From DATMNI01 sp035570275 (GTDB lineage Bacteria; Acidobacteriota; Terriglobia; Bryobacterales; Bryobacteraceae): 64,000 nucleotides of DNA. Of this stretch, positions 17,669 to 27,130 are shown piece by piece; position 1 is the stretch's first letter; each line of letters opens with the position of its first letter. Under the pieces are notes generated by a model. It saw only the letters and a list, made by a program, of their open reading frames with translations, ran no database searches and was not told the origin of the DNA. The stretch is from contig DATMNI010000386.1 in NCBI GenBank assembly GCA_035570275.1, positions 10,685-74,684 on the forward strand, read 5' to 3'. The translations under genes were made by a program, and so were the position numbers.

Positions 17669-20079
17669 CTACTCATCTCGCAGCGCCACCGCCGGGTCCA
17701 CTCTGGTTGCCCTCCGCGCCGGCAAATAGCACGCCGCCAGTGCAATCGCCGCCAGGGTGCCGGCCACCGCCAGAAACGTAGCCGGGTCGCGCGCCTCCAC
17801 GCCGAAAAGCAGAGTCGCCAGGGCGCGGCTCACGGCCAGCGCTGCCAGCAGGCCGGCGCCAATCCCAACCAGCCCCATCGCCATGCCTTCCCGTACCACC
17901 ATGCGGAGCACGCTGGCCTGCTGCGCACCCAGCGCCATGCGAAGGCCGATTTCGCGCGTGCGCTGGTTCACCGAGTAGGACAGCACGCCGTAGATCCCGA
18001 TAGCGGCAATCAGCAGCGCGACTGCGGCGAAGATCCCCAGCAGCACGGTGTTGAGCCGCGGTTGCGCGGCGCCGTTTGCGATCCATTGGTCCATGGTGCG
18101 TACGTTGGAGAGCGGCAGTTCGGCGTCGAGTTCGTGGACCTTTTGCCGTACCGCGCCGGCGGCCGATTCGGGCTTGCCTCCCGTGCGAACCACTACATCC
18201 ATCAGGGGCCACAAGCGGGTGGCGGCGGAAAAATACATGGCCGGCACCGGAGCCTGGTCGAGAGCCGTGATGCGGGCATCGCCGACCACGCCGACTACGG
18301 TGAACTCCCTGCCTGAGCCGACAATGCGGACCAGTCTGCCCAGCGCCTCGTCCGTGCCCCAGAGCTTCTTTACGGTTTCCAGGCTGACGATCATGACGGG
18401 TGGCGCGCCGGGTCCGTCCTGCTCGCCAAAATCGCGGCCGCGCAGCAACGGGATCCCCATGGTGCGGAAATAGTCGGGACTGGCAATTCGCCAGTTGATG
18501 GGGATAGCTTCGCCGGGCGCCATTGCCGACTTGCCCACGGGGCTGGCTGGTGTTTGAGTGTAGTTGCCTGCGCCGAACGGGATGCCGCTCGAAAGCGCGG
18601 CGCCGCGGACGCCGGGCACCGTGCGCAGCGACTCCAGCATCGCTTTGTAAAAGGCCCAGGCTTTCGGGCCGGGGTACTTGGCAGCGGGAGGCGCCAGTTG
18701 AAACGTCAGCAGGCCTTCGGATTGGAAGCCCAGCCTCACCTGCTGCAAGTGGAGCAGGCTCTGGATCAGCAGGCCGGCACCGATCAGCAGGACTGTGGCG
18801 ATGGCCAGTTCTCCGGCCACCAGGCTGTTGCGGAGGATCGGCCGTGAGCCGCCGCTGGACCCTCGCCCGCCCTGCTTCAACACGGAATTCAAATCGGTCG
18901 TAACGGTCTGCCACGCGGGGGCCAGACCGAACAGCAGCCCCGTGGCCAGCGTGATTCCCAGCGCGAACAGCAGCACGGCGGAGTCCACGCTGAGATCGCT
19001 CACGGGCAGCAGGTTCGCGGGCAGGGCCGTCTCCATCACATGTACCGCCCAGGTTGCCGCCAGCACGCCGGCGCAGCCGCCGGTCAGCGAGAGAAGCAGA
19101 CTTTCGGTGAGCAGTTGGCGCAGCAGACGGCCGCGTCCGGCGCCCAGGGCGGTCCGCACGGCCATCTCCTTCTGGCGCGAGGCGGCGCGCGAAAGCAGCA
19201 AATTGGCCACGTTGGCGCAGGCGATCATCAGCACGAAGGCCACCGCGCCCAGCAGTACCAGCAGCGCCGTGCGGAGTTGGCTGGGGACGAACCAGTTGTG
19301 GAACGTCATGAGCTGGATACCCCAGTCTTTGACTTCCGGATACTGCATGCCGACGCGGCGCGAAACGGTTTCCATTTCGGCCTGCGCCTGTTGCAGGGTG
19401 ACGCCGGGCTTGAGCAGGCCAACAGCGCTGACCACGTGGTTCAGGCGCGCCTCACGACCAGGGTCGATAATGAGCGGGACCCAGATATCGCCGGTAGTGA
19501 GAACGGCCAAGGCCGGCGGCGCGATGCCTACCACGGTATAGGCTACGCCATTGAGCGTCACGGGCTTGCCGATCAGGGCTGTGTCGCCTCCGAAGCGGCG
19601 CTTCCAAAGGCCCTCGCTCAACATGACGGCGGGCGGGCTGCCCGGTCTGTCGTCGCCCTCCTGGAAGGCCCGGCCCACCGTGGTTTGCAGGCCCAGCAGG
19701 GGGAACATCGAGGGGGAAATAGTGCTGCCGTGAACTGTTCGGGGTCACCCTTGCCGGTGAGGGTGAAGCTGGCGAAGCCAATCACGCCCATTTGCGCGAA
19801 GGTCTGCGTCTGCTCCTTCCAGGAGAGGTAGTTCAGCACCGACGCGGAGAAGAGCTGGATGTTCAGTTTGTCGTTCTTCTCCCAGATCCGTACCAGCCGG
19901 TTGGGCGCGGCGAACGGCAGCGGGCGCAGCATCACGGCGTTCACCACACTGAAGATGGCGGTGTTGGCCCCAATACCCAGCGCCAGGGTAAGTACCGCGG
20001 CGGCGGCGAAGGCCGGGGCGCGGCGCAACGTCCGGGCGGAATAGCGGAGGTCGCTCAGCATATCGTTGGTCGGCAGCAT
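17669..20079 (-). pseudogene. MacB/FtsX-type ABC permease (ADOP family), one frameshift
   Basis: The N-terminal frame (20079 down to about 19733) begins MLPTNDMLSDLRYSARTLRR with the first transmembrane segment and the LALGIGANTAIFSVVNAVML motif. The rest continues in another frame from about 19728 to 17669 with the periplasmic domain and three C-terminal membrane segments. Around 19728-19733 the two frames join as ...EQFT / GSTISPSMFPLLGL if one base is restored, giving about 800 residues, the normal family length. It is therefore either a recent pseudogene or a sequencing error. The duplicated FtsX layout and the IYGVLSYSVNQRTREIGLRM motif are well preserved. No ATPase gene is adjacent. Confidence 0.85.
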
Positions 20080-20151
20080 ATCGTCTTCAGAAACCTATCA
20101 AAGAATAGACGCCGGAAGTGCCGGGTGGTAAGGGAGCAGTGGCTAAGTACA

Positions 20152-20277
20152 CCGTTTCAGAAGTTCGCTTACGTATCGAGAAACCGCTTGCTGACGCGCG
20201 CGGCTCCGATCAGAGCCGCGACCGTTAGGGAGCGTTCTTCCCGAGATACGAGACCGTATTTGAGAAACAGTGTACTA
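20152..20277. repeat. Long palindromic element, family C copy 3
   Basis: About 125 bp fold on themselves around 20212. The outer arms are AGTACACCGTTTC and GAAACAGTGTACT, and the centre is GCGGCTCCGATCAGAGCCGC. The right inner arm GAGCCGCGACCGTTAGGGAGCG is shared with the elements near positions 200 and 12670. No coding potential is seen. It looks like a miniature palindromic element inserted between the permease and methyltransferase genes. Confidence 0.75.
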
Positions 20278-20367
20278 AGCCCGCCGGCTCCAATGCTGTT
20301 CACGTAGCTGAGAACGCGGTATTTCTCCAATCGCCGAGTCCGGAGCGGCTGGCGGAGAGAGCATTTC

Positions 20368-20409
20368 CACGGGATGACGATCACGGGATGACGATCACGG
20401 GATGACGAT
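20368..20409. repeat. Perfect 14-bp tandem repeat, three units
   Basis: CACGGGATGACGAT is repeated exactly three times upstream of the methyltransferase gene. Confidence 0.9.
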
Positions 20410-20503
20410 ACGGTCCGGGTGCGCCGTCGCCCGTTCCCGTCCCATACCTCATCAAAGTGATAGTATCAAACGGTTTCACATTTTGAAGGAGATGCTTCTA
20501 TCT

Positions 20504-21538
20504 ATGCATGACACGGACCCGCAAATCGATCCCGGTCCCATTCTCCAGACGGCCTTCGCTTTCTGGTCTTCCAAGGTTCTCCTCACCGCTGTCGAGTTCG
20601 ACGTGTTCACCAAACTCCGCGATCGCCGCATCACCGGCGCGGAACTAGGCGCGGAGCTTGGCCTGCACCCGCGCGCCGTCAGCGATTTCTTTGACGCCCT
20701 GGTCGCCATGCGCTTCCTCGAGCGCGAGGGTGATGGCCCGTCCGCGAAGTACTTCAACACACCCGCCGGCGCGCTCTATCTCGACCGCGGGCAGCCCCGC
20801 TATGTGGGCGGCATTCTCGTCATGCTCAATGCGAGGCTCTTCAAGTTCTGGCACGACCTGCCCGAGGCCTTGCGCACCGGAAGGCCGCAGAACGAGACCA
20901 AGCACGGCCAGAAGGGAGTGTTCGAGGAGCTTTACGAGGAGTTGCCCAGACTCGAACAGTTCATGGGCGCAATGACCGGCCTGTCGCGGATTAACTTCGA
21001 GGCGTTTGCGGCGAAGTTTGATTTTTCAAAATTCAAGACACTTTGCGACATCGGCGGCGCCACCGGCCTGCTTTGCATAGAAGCCGCCAGGGCCCATCCG
21101 GATCTGCGGTGCATTTCCTTCGATCTGCCGCCGGTGGAACCGATCGCGCGCAAGCACATCGCGGCCGCCGGGTTGAGCCATCGCATTGGCACAGCCTGCG
21201 GCGATTTCTTTAAGGACCCATTGCCTAAAGCGGACATGATCACCATGGGCATGATTCTCCACGACTGGAATTTGGAGAAGAAGATGCACCTTATCCGCGC
21301 GGCCTACGATGCCCTTCCGGCAGGCGGCGCGCTGGTCGCGATAGAAGCCCTGATTGATGACGCCCGCCGTGAGAACGTCTTCGGTCTGCTCATGTCTTTG
21401 AACATGCTCATCGAATTCGGCGATGCGTTCGACTATTCCGGGGCGGATTTCCGCCAGTGGTGCCAGGAAGTTGGCTTCCAGCGCTTCGAGGTGATTCATC
21501 TCGCGGGCCCGTCCAGCGCGGCCATTGCATACAAGTAG
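20504..21538 (+). CDS. SAM-dependent O-methyltransferase (acetylserotonin/hydroxyneurosporene type)
   Basis: AAGGAG at 20486-20491 precedes ATG 20504, which gives MHDTDPQIDPGPILQTAFAF; the longer frame from 20402 would translate a repeat. The roughly 344-residue enzyme has an N-terminal winged-helix dimerisation domain (LTAVEFDVFTKL, ELGLHPRAVSDFFDALVA) and a C-terminal Rossmann methyltransferase domain with the SAM motif DIGGATGLL and the catalytic-type LHDW segment. The family methylates small hydroxylated compounds, often phenolic. Downstream lies an unrelated convergent gene, so no pathway can be inferred. Between 20080 and 20503 only repeats are present. Confidence 0.85.
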   Translation: MHDTDPQIDPGPILQTAFAFWSSKVLLTAVEFDVFTKLRDRRITGAELGAELGLHPRAVSDFFDALVAMRFLEREGDGPSAKYFNTPAGALYLDRGQPRYVGGILVMLNARLFKFWHDLPEALRTGRPQNETKHGQKGVFEELYEELPRLEQFMGAMTGLSRINFEAFAAKFDFSKFKTLCDIGGATGLLCIEAARAHPDLRCISFDLPPVEPIARKHIAAAGLSHRIGTACGDFFKDPLPKADMITMGMILHDWNLEKKMHLIRAAYDALPAGGALVAIEALIDDARRENVFGLLMSLNMLIEFGDAFDYSGADFRQWCQEVGFQRFEVIHLAGPSSAAIAYK

Positions 21539-21598
21539 CAACCCGGCAGTGGGCACCCACAAAGTCAGCGCTTACTGGCTCAGTGCCTGCCCCATCTT

Positions 21599-21654
21599 CT
21601 TACAGCAAAGATCTTACTGCAAAGATCTTACTGTAAAGATCTTACTGCAAAGAT
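21599..21654. repeat. 14-bp tandem repeat over the NHL gene stop
   Basis: Four units of CTTACTGCAAAGAT with single changes (21599-21612, 21613-21626, 21627-21640, 21641-21654). On the minus strand the repeat supplies the last codons and the stop of the NHL protein gene. Confidence 0.85.
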
Positions 21655-24479
21655 GCTGGTCCCACCGCGATGGTCACGCCGGGTTGGCTGCTGGCGGCGC
21701 CTACCGTAAGTACTAACGGCAACGCGCCGGCGGGCAGGTTGGCGGGCACCGTCAGGTTCACTTGCATTACGCCCGAGACCTCGTTCGGCGCTTCGCCGGC
21801 AAACTGCACCGGGGCAGGCACGCCGCCGATGGTCGCTGTCACCGTGGCCAGCGGCCTCGGCAACACCGTGCCGGTCACGCTTCCGTCCACGCCGGCGGGC
21901 ACGGTCGCCCCCTCGCCCGTGGCGAAGAACGTCACCACGCTGCCGGCAGGCGCGGGATTGCCGCTGTTGTTAAACGAACCGTCCCGGTTGATTGCGGCCG
22001 CCCCGCCGCGCCCCGTTCCATCCGCCGTGAAAATGCCGGGAGCGGTGGCGGCCAGGGGCACCGTCACCGGTGTGGTGGAGAGGCCCTGATACTGCACCAC
22101 CACCTGCGTACTGTTGCCCGGCACGGCGTACGGAACGACGGCGCCGACCTGCGTGGCCGACGTGTAAAGCACCGGCGCCGCCGTGCCGCCGAACAACACC
22201 GCGGTGCCCGCCAGTTGCGTTCCGGCCTGGCCGCCCCGCACCTGGAACTGGACGGTCTGCGCCGGCCCCAGTCCCGACCCATAGATCACCACGATCTCTC
22301 CCGGCGCCACGGGCCCGGTCAGATTCGTGGCGGCGTTGGTCACCGCACCAATCGACTGCGAAAGCGAGATCGGCTGCAACATGCGAATGGCGTTGTTCCC
22401 CGAGTCGGCCACGTAGAGGCTGCCGCGCCCATCCACCCAGAGCCCCCAGGGCACGTTCAACTGCGCCGTCGCCGCCGAACCGCCATCGCCCGAATAACAA
22501 CAGGTGCCGTTGCCGGCGATGGTGGTAATGGTTCCGTCCGGTGTAACTTTTCGAATCCGATTGTGGCCGGTATCGGCAATGTACAGGTTGCCGGCCGCAT
22601 CCACCGCCACGCCGCGCGGTCCGCTCAGCCCGGCGCTTGCCGCGGGTCCGCCATCGCCACCGAACGTGGTGTCCCCATTTCCAGCCACCGTCGTAATCAC
22701 GCCCAGCAGGTCGATCTTGCGAACGCGGTTGTTGCCCGTGTCCGCAACGAATACGTTGCCGCGGGCGTCCACCGCCACGGCAGCCGGGTGATCCAGCCGG
22801 GCGTTGGTGGCGGCGCCGCCGTCGCCCGAAAAGCCGGGCGGGCCGAAACCTGCAAGGGTGTTGATGGTGCCGTTGTTGACATGCCGCACCGCATTGTCCA
22901 AGGTGTCGGCGATGTAGCCGTTGCCGGCCGCGTCGATGGCTACGCCTTCGGGCTGGTTGACGGCCGCACGAATGGCTGGGCCGCCGTCGCCGAAATAGCT
23001 GGCATTGCCGTTGCCGGCGTAGGTGAAGATGTTGCCGCCCGGCGCCACTTGGCGGATGCGCGAATTGCGCGTGTCGGCGATATACAGGTTGCCCGCCCCG
23101 TCCACGCCCACTCCTTCCGGCGTGTTCAGTAGTGCTCCGGCGGGCGGCCCGACCTCTCCCGCGAACCCGGGGACGCCAGTGCCGGCAACAGTGGTGATGG
23201 TTCCTCCCGGGGCCAGTTTGCGGATCCGGTGGTTCAGCGAGTCGGCGATATAGAGGTTGGACTGGACGTCCAGCGCGATGGCGGTGGGCGTGTTCAATTG
23301 CGCCGCTGCCGCCGGGCCGCCATCGCCGCCGAAATCCTGGACGCCGGTGCCCGCCAGCGTGGTCAGTATGGCAGTGGCGGAGACCTTCCAGATTCGCGCC
23401 ACGCCCCTGGCCAATCCCGTACCGGAGCCGATGGAGCCTTCCGCGAAATAGAACGCGCCCGTGGCATCCACGGCCACCCCGGTTGGCCCGTTGAACCGCA
23501 GGTTGAAGGCTTCCTGGCCATCGATGGGCGGCGCGCCGTTGGTACTTCCGGCGACCGTGCGGATAATTCCGCCGGTCACCTGCCGAATCCGGCTGCCGCC
23601 AAAATCGGCGATGTACAGGTTGCCGGAACCGTCCACCGCTACATCCGGCGGTAGGCCCATCCCGGCCACCGTGGCCGGATTATTATCGCCGCCATAAATT
23701 TCGCTGCCGCTTCCCGCCACTGTGGCGATGTTGCCATCGGTGGTGACCTTGCGGATGCGGTTATTGAACGTATCGGCGATGTAGAGGTTGCCGGCGGCAT
23801 CCACCGCGATGCCCTCCGGGTTATTCAGCCCGGCGACGCGCGCCGGACCGCCATCGCCCGAGAAACCCTGAGCGGCGCCGCCGGCCACCGTGGCGATCGA
23901 GCCGCCGGCGGAGACCTTGCGGATGCAGTTGTTGTTGGTGTCGGCGATGTACAGATTTCCCCCGGAGTCCAGGGCAAGGCCGAACGGGCCGTTGAGGTTG
24001 GCGGCGGCGGCCGGTCCGCCATCGCCCGAGAATCCGGCGACGCCGGTGCCGGCAACCGTGCTGATGACACCGCCGGCGGCGATCTTGCGGACCACCGAAG
24101 CGTCCCGGTCCGCCACGTAGACGTTGCCGGCCCCATCCACCGCGATTCCCATCGGGAGACTCAACTGGGCGTTGGTGGCCGCGCCGCCGTCACCCGAGTA
24201 GCCGGGTTGCCCGTTGCCGGCGATTCGAGTGAGGATTCCGCCGCCATCCACCTTGAACACGGAATGCAGGCCGGAGAAGTAAGCGTTGCCGGCGGCATCC
24301 ACCGCCACCCGTGCAGGGTCCCCGACGGAAGCCTTGGCCGCGGCCACGGGCGTGGGAGGCGGCACGCCGCCGGCGATGGTGGAGATGACGTACTGCTGCC
24401 CCCACGCCGCACCGATGAACAGGAGATACCCGAGTGAGAAGCGAGCCCGAATGATTGCCATACCAGCCAGTGATGTCAT
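21642..24479 (-). CDS. Secreted NHL-repeat protein with Solibacter-type C-terminal domain
   Basis: The 945-residue protein has a signal peptide (MAIIRARFSLGYLLFIGAAWGQ within the first 28 residues). It then carries more than ten NHL propeller blades with the recurring pattern AVDAAGNLYIADTxNNRIRKV...GDGGPA. The last ~230 residues, from SIGAVTNAATNLTGPVAPGEIV, match the C-terminal domain known mainly from Solibacter (TIGR03437), probably an Ig-like cell-surface domain. NHL propellers bind proteins, carbohydrates or peptides. The internal ATG at residue 7 is an equally good start; no clear Shine-Dalgarno precedes either. Its stop lies in a 14-bp tandem repeat. Confidence 0.88.
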   Translation of the reverse strand: MTSLAGMAIIRARFSLGYLLFIGAAWGQQYVISTIAGGVPPPTPVAAAKASVGDPARVAVDAAGNAYFSGLHSVFKVDGGGILTRIAGNGQPGYSGDGGAATNAQLSLPMGIAVDGAGNVYVADRDASVVRKIAAGGVISTVAGTGVAGFSGDGGPAAAANLNGPFGLALDSGGNLYIADTNNNCIRKVSAGGSIATVAGGAAQGFSGDGGPARVAGLNNPEGIAVDAAGNLYIADTFNNRIRKVTTDGNIATVAGSGSEIYGGDNNPATVAGMGLPPDVAVDGSGNLYIADFGGSRIRQVTGGIIRTVAGSTNGAPPIDGQEAFNLRFNGPTGVAVDATGAFYFAEGSIGSGTGLARGVARIWKVSATAILTTLAGTGVQDFGGDGGPAAAAQLNTPTAIALDVQSNLYIADSLNHRIRKLAPGGTITTVAGTGVPGFAGEVGPPAGALLNTPEGVGVDGAGNLYIADTRNSRIRQVAPGGNIFTYAGNGNASYFGDGGPAIRAAVNQPEGVAIDAAGNGYIADTLDNAVRHVNNGTINTLAGFGPPGFSGDGGAATNARLDHPAAVAVDARGNVFVADTGNNRVRKIDLLGVITTVAGNGDTTFGGDGGPAASAGLSGPRGVAVDAAGNLYIADTGHNRIRKVTPDGTITTIAGNGTCCYSGDGGSAATAQLNVPWGLWVDGRGSLYVADSGNNAIRMLQPISLSQSIGAVTNAATNLTGPVAPGEIVVIYGSGLGPAQTVQFQVRGGQAGTQLAGTAVLFGGTAAPVLYTSATQVGAVVPYAVPGNSTQVVVQYQGLSTTPVTVPLAATAPGIFTADGTGRGGAAAINRDGSFNNSGNPAPAGSVVTFFATGEGATVPAGVDGSVTGTVLPRPLATVTATIGGVPAPVQFAGEAPNEVSGVMQVNLTVPANLPAGALPLVLTVGAASSQPGVTIAVGPASLQ

Positions 24480-24496
24480 TCCATGGTGCCACAGAA

Positions 24497-24553
24497 TGGG
24501 GGCAGGGGGCAGAAGGCAGGAGTCAGGAGGCAGGGCGCAGGAGGCAGGAGTCG
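24497..24553. repeat. Low-complexity GGCAGGAG-type repeat
   Basis: Irregular copies of GGCAGGAGTC/GGCAGGGCGC fill the gap upstream of the NHL gene. Nothing else recognisable lies in 24480-24702. Confidence 0.6.
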
Positions 24554-24702
24554 AGAGGCGCTTCCGTCATCGGCAGCGTCATCCGATCCAGCCTGCGCCG
24601 CGGGAACGGCCAGGCAGCGTGTTCAGTTGTATGCTGAGCATCGCACACCCTTTCGTAAGCTGAAGACCCAGCCGCCTCCGGTATAATCGAGAGCATATCG
24701 CT

Positions 24703-25296
24703 ATGCCGACTATCGTCACCGATCTGCCTGCCCAGGTCGTTCCGCCGCGCAAGCGTTGGACCCGTTCGGAATATGAGGAGCTTTCCTCGATCTTGTTGGA
24801 TGGCCAGCGGCTGGAACTCATCGAGGGAGAGTTAATCGACAAAATGGGAAAAAAGCGGCCGCACGTGAATTCGCTGGTACTCCTCCACGGATGGCTGATA
24901 GGGGTCTTTGGGGTGCGCTTTGTAAACCCGGAAACACCGATCGATGTGGCGCCTGAGGACAATCCTTCCAGCCAGCCTGAGCCGGATCTCATCGTATTGA
25001 AGCGGGATCTGTCCCATTTCACAAAGGACGACCCGCAACCTGACGATCTGCATCTGGCCGTCGAAGTGGCGGATTCCACGCTTGGTTTTGACCTCCGCAC
25101 CAAAGCCGCGCTCTACGCCCGCGCCGGCATCGTCGAGTATTGGGTGCTGGACGTTGCCGGCCGCCGCATGATCGTGCACCGCGATCCCCAACACGGGACC
25201 TATGCCACGGTAGTGGCATATGGCGCGGAGGAAAGCGTGGCCCCGCTGGCCGCTCCGGATTCGCGCCTGCGGGTCAGTGACGCTTTTCCGGAATAG
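24703..25296 (+). CDS. Uma2-family (DUF820) putative endonuclease
   Basis: The 197-residue protein has the family layout. It opens with an aromatic RWTRSEYEEL segment and RLELIEGELIDKMG, then PEPDLIVLKR, AVEVADSTLGFDLRTKAALY and ARAGIVEYWVLDVAGRRM. The D...EVxD...K residues fit a PDDEXK nuclease core (PF05685). Uma2 genes are amplified in cyanobacteria and some Acidobacteria and their biological role is unknown. It borders a decayed restriction locus, whose hsdS remnant converges on its 3' end. Confidence 0.85.
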   Translation: MPTIVTDLPAQVVPPRKRWTRSEYEELSSILLDGQRLELIEGELIDKMGKKRPHVNSLVLLHGWLIGVFGVRFVNPETPIDVAPEDNPSSQPEPDLIVLKRDLSHFTKDDPQPDDLHLAVEVADSTLGFDLRTKAALYARAGIVEYWVLDVAGRRMIVHRDPQHGTYATVVAYGAEESVAPLAAPDSRLRVSDAFPE

Positions 25297-25299
25297 GAC

Positions 25300-25966
25300 C
25301 GTTGCCGTCGCCGCCTGGGCTCCGCTTTACGAACCATTGGTTCAAACTCTTGATGTTCGTGCCGGTGCCACCATCAGTGAGTTGCTTTCTCGAATCGGCA
25401 CACTTCATAAAATGGCAAAGGTATTCCGGCATTACTTCGGTAGTTGAAAGCCTGATGCGAATCGTGAAACCAGAACGCGAAATCTTTTCTGGGACCTCTT
25501 TCGCCAGAATGCATCTGCCGATGAGTTCGAGGTTCCCGTTTGATCGGACCGCCAGAATGTCGCCCTGCTTTAGGAAGTCCGGTTCGCTAGTTTTCCGTCA
25601 ATTGTGACCGTGTCGAGATTCTGCGATGGCACCCAGTAGCTTTTCTGAAAGTCCTTTACCCCCACGATTTTGACACGTTCGCCTTTGCTGTCCCTTAGTT
25701 AGTGTAGTTGATTCCGTTTCGGAAGCTTGCGAGTGTTCCGAGCGGCTTATATACCCAACCCTCACCGCGTTGGGTGAAGACGGATTGCAGGTGGCCTTCA
25801 AACAGAGCACGGACGTTTTGGACATTCTTTCGGCGTTGGCTTTGGCTGTGGCGATGCCGTCAAACGCTTCGTCGAGGAGACCGACGATGCGCTCCTGCTT
25901 GGGGAGGGGTGGAACGGGTAGTTCAAACTGGCTCGGCGCTTCTCCGGTGAAGTGCGCGGCCACCCC
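25300..25966 (-). pseudogene. Type I restriction specificity subunit (hsdS), truncated and frameshifted
   Basis: Reading the minus strand from 25966, FELPVPPLPKQERIVGLLDE is the conserved linker that follows a target-recognition domain in HsdS. After it, all three frames are needed to follow the second recognition domain (pieces such as HLQSVFTQRGEGW, SFRNGINY, GDILAVRSNGNLELIG, TGTNIKSLNQWF), with several indels and in-frame stops. The first recognition domain is missing. The protein that selects the DNA target is therefore dead, consistent with the damaged hsdM upstream. Confidence 0.75.
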
Positions 25967-25981
25967 GCCTTCCCCACGTCC

Positions 25982-27130
25982 TTACACATCGCCCGCGCCC
26001 CGCGCCGCAATCCACCCCGTGAGCTTTTTCTGCAACTCCTCTTTGCTGGGCAGGTAGAGCTGATACTCCCGTGCGTGGATGTTGGCATCCTTGGGCAGGG
26101 TGATTTCCACCAGCGCCTTGTTCTTCTGCTTGCAAAGCACGATGCCGATGGTGGAATTCTCCCTGCGGGTTTTCACGAAGCGGTCGAAGTAGTTCACATA
26201 CATCTGCATCTGCCCGAGGTCCTGATGGGTGATCTTGCCGATTTTCACATCCAGCAGGACATAGGAGCGCAGCAGGCGGTTGTATAGAACCAGATCCACG
26301 AAGAAGTGGTCTTCGTCGAAGGTGAATCGCTTTTGGCGCGCCTCGAAGAGAAAGCCTTTGCCCATTTCCAGCAGGAAGCGCTCGATCTGGCTGATGATGG
26401 CGGATTCCAGATCGGACTCGGAATAACGGCTGTGCTCATCCAGACCGAGGAACTCCAGAACCAGGGGTTCCTTAAGCAGGTCGCGCACCTGCCCAACGGT
26501 TTGCCCCTCCTGCGCGAGCCTTCGAATGCCCTTCTTATCGCGGCTAAGGGCGAGGCGCTCGTATAAGCCGGATTGGGACTGGCGTTTGAGTTCGCGCACT
26601 GTCCAGTTCCGTTCACCGGCTTCGATCTCGTAAAAGCTACGCTCATTCGAGTTCTTGACGCCGAGGAGGAAGACGTAATGAGTCCAACTCAGGGTGAAGG
26701 GGCGGAGCGCAGGGTTTACAGATTCGCCAGTCACTGACTGGCGAATTGAGGAGGACGCAGATTTTCCAGACGCTTTCTGGAGAATCGCCAATTCGCCAGT
26801 CATTGACTGGCGAATTGCCTGGGTGTTGAATTGGCCCGTCACTGACTGGCCAATTCGATCATGGTTCTGTAAGTAGAACTGCCGCATGGACCGGAGGTTG
26901 GAGAGCGAAAATCCTTTGCCAAACTCACCCGTCAGCCGGTCCGCCAGTGCCTTGATGACCTCCTTTCCATAATCGGCCCGGTCCTCGCCGCGCTGTTCCT
27001 CCTGGACGATACGTCGGCCGATCTCAAAATTCGTGTGGACCTGAACCAAGTCCACGCCACGCGCCACGGTGGTGCGCGCCCCGGCAATCAATTCGCGGAT
27101 GCCGGCAAAGAACTTGGGGGTGATTTTCAC
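25982..27130 (-). CDS. YhcG-type PDDEXK nuclease (DUF1016)
   Basis: The 382-residue protein starts with GTG overlapping the hsdM-like stop (GTGA). It has the N-terminal DUF1016 helical domain (LVQVHTNFEIGRRIVQEEQ, GFSLSNLRSMRQFYL) and the C-terminal YhcG nuclease domain (FTFDEDHFFVDLVLYNRLL, YVLLDVKIGKITHQDLGQMQ). Its D...D.K residues fit a PDDEXK active site. The link between the two domains contains extra residues (IRQSMTGE and similar) encoded by palindromic repeats at 26722-26855. DUF1016 proteins are often found inside type I R-M loci, as here, where their role is unclear. The frame is intact although its neighbours are degraded. Confidence 0.87.
   Translation of the reverse strand: MKITPKFFAGIRELIAGARTTVARGVDLVQVHTNFEIGRRIVQEEQRGEDRADYGKEVIKALADRLTGEFGKGFSLSNLRSMRQFYLQNHDRIGQSVTGQFNTQAIRQSMTGELAILQKASGKSASSSIRQSVTGESVNPALRPFTLSWTHYVFLLGVKNSNERSFYEIEAGERNWTVRELKRQSQSGLYERLALSRDKKGIRRLAQEGQTVGQVRDLLKEPLVLEFLGLDEHSRYSESDLESAIISQIERFLLEMGKGFLFEARQKRFTFDEDHFFVDLVLYNRLLRSYVLLDVKIGKITHQDLGQMQMYVNYFDRFVKTRRENSTIGIVLCKQKNKALVEITLPKDANIHAREYQLYLPSKEELQKKLTGWIAARGAGDV
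26722..26855. repeat. Four palindromes inside the YhcG gene
   Basis: Near-perfect palindromes ATTCGCCAGTCACTGACTGG..., AATTCGCCAGTCATTGACTGG... and AATTGGCCCGTCACTGACTGG... occur at 26722-26747, 26790-26816 and 26829-26855. A different palindrome (TCCAGACGCTTTCTGGA) lies at 26765-26781. All are translated in frame in the interdomain linker. Confidence 0.85.

Noticed and set aside
26722..26855. CRISPR-like array
   Set aside because: Repeats are only three, palindromic, irregularly spaced and translated in frame; no spacers of constant length or cas genes are present.
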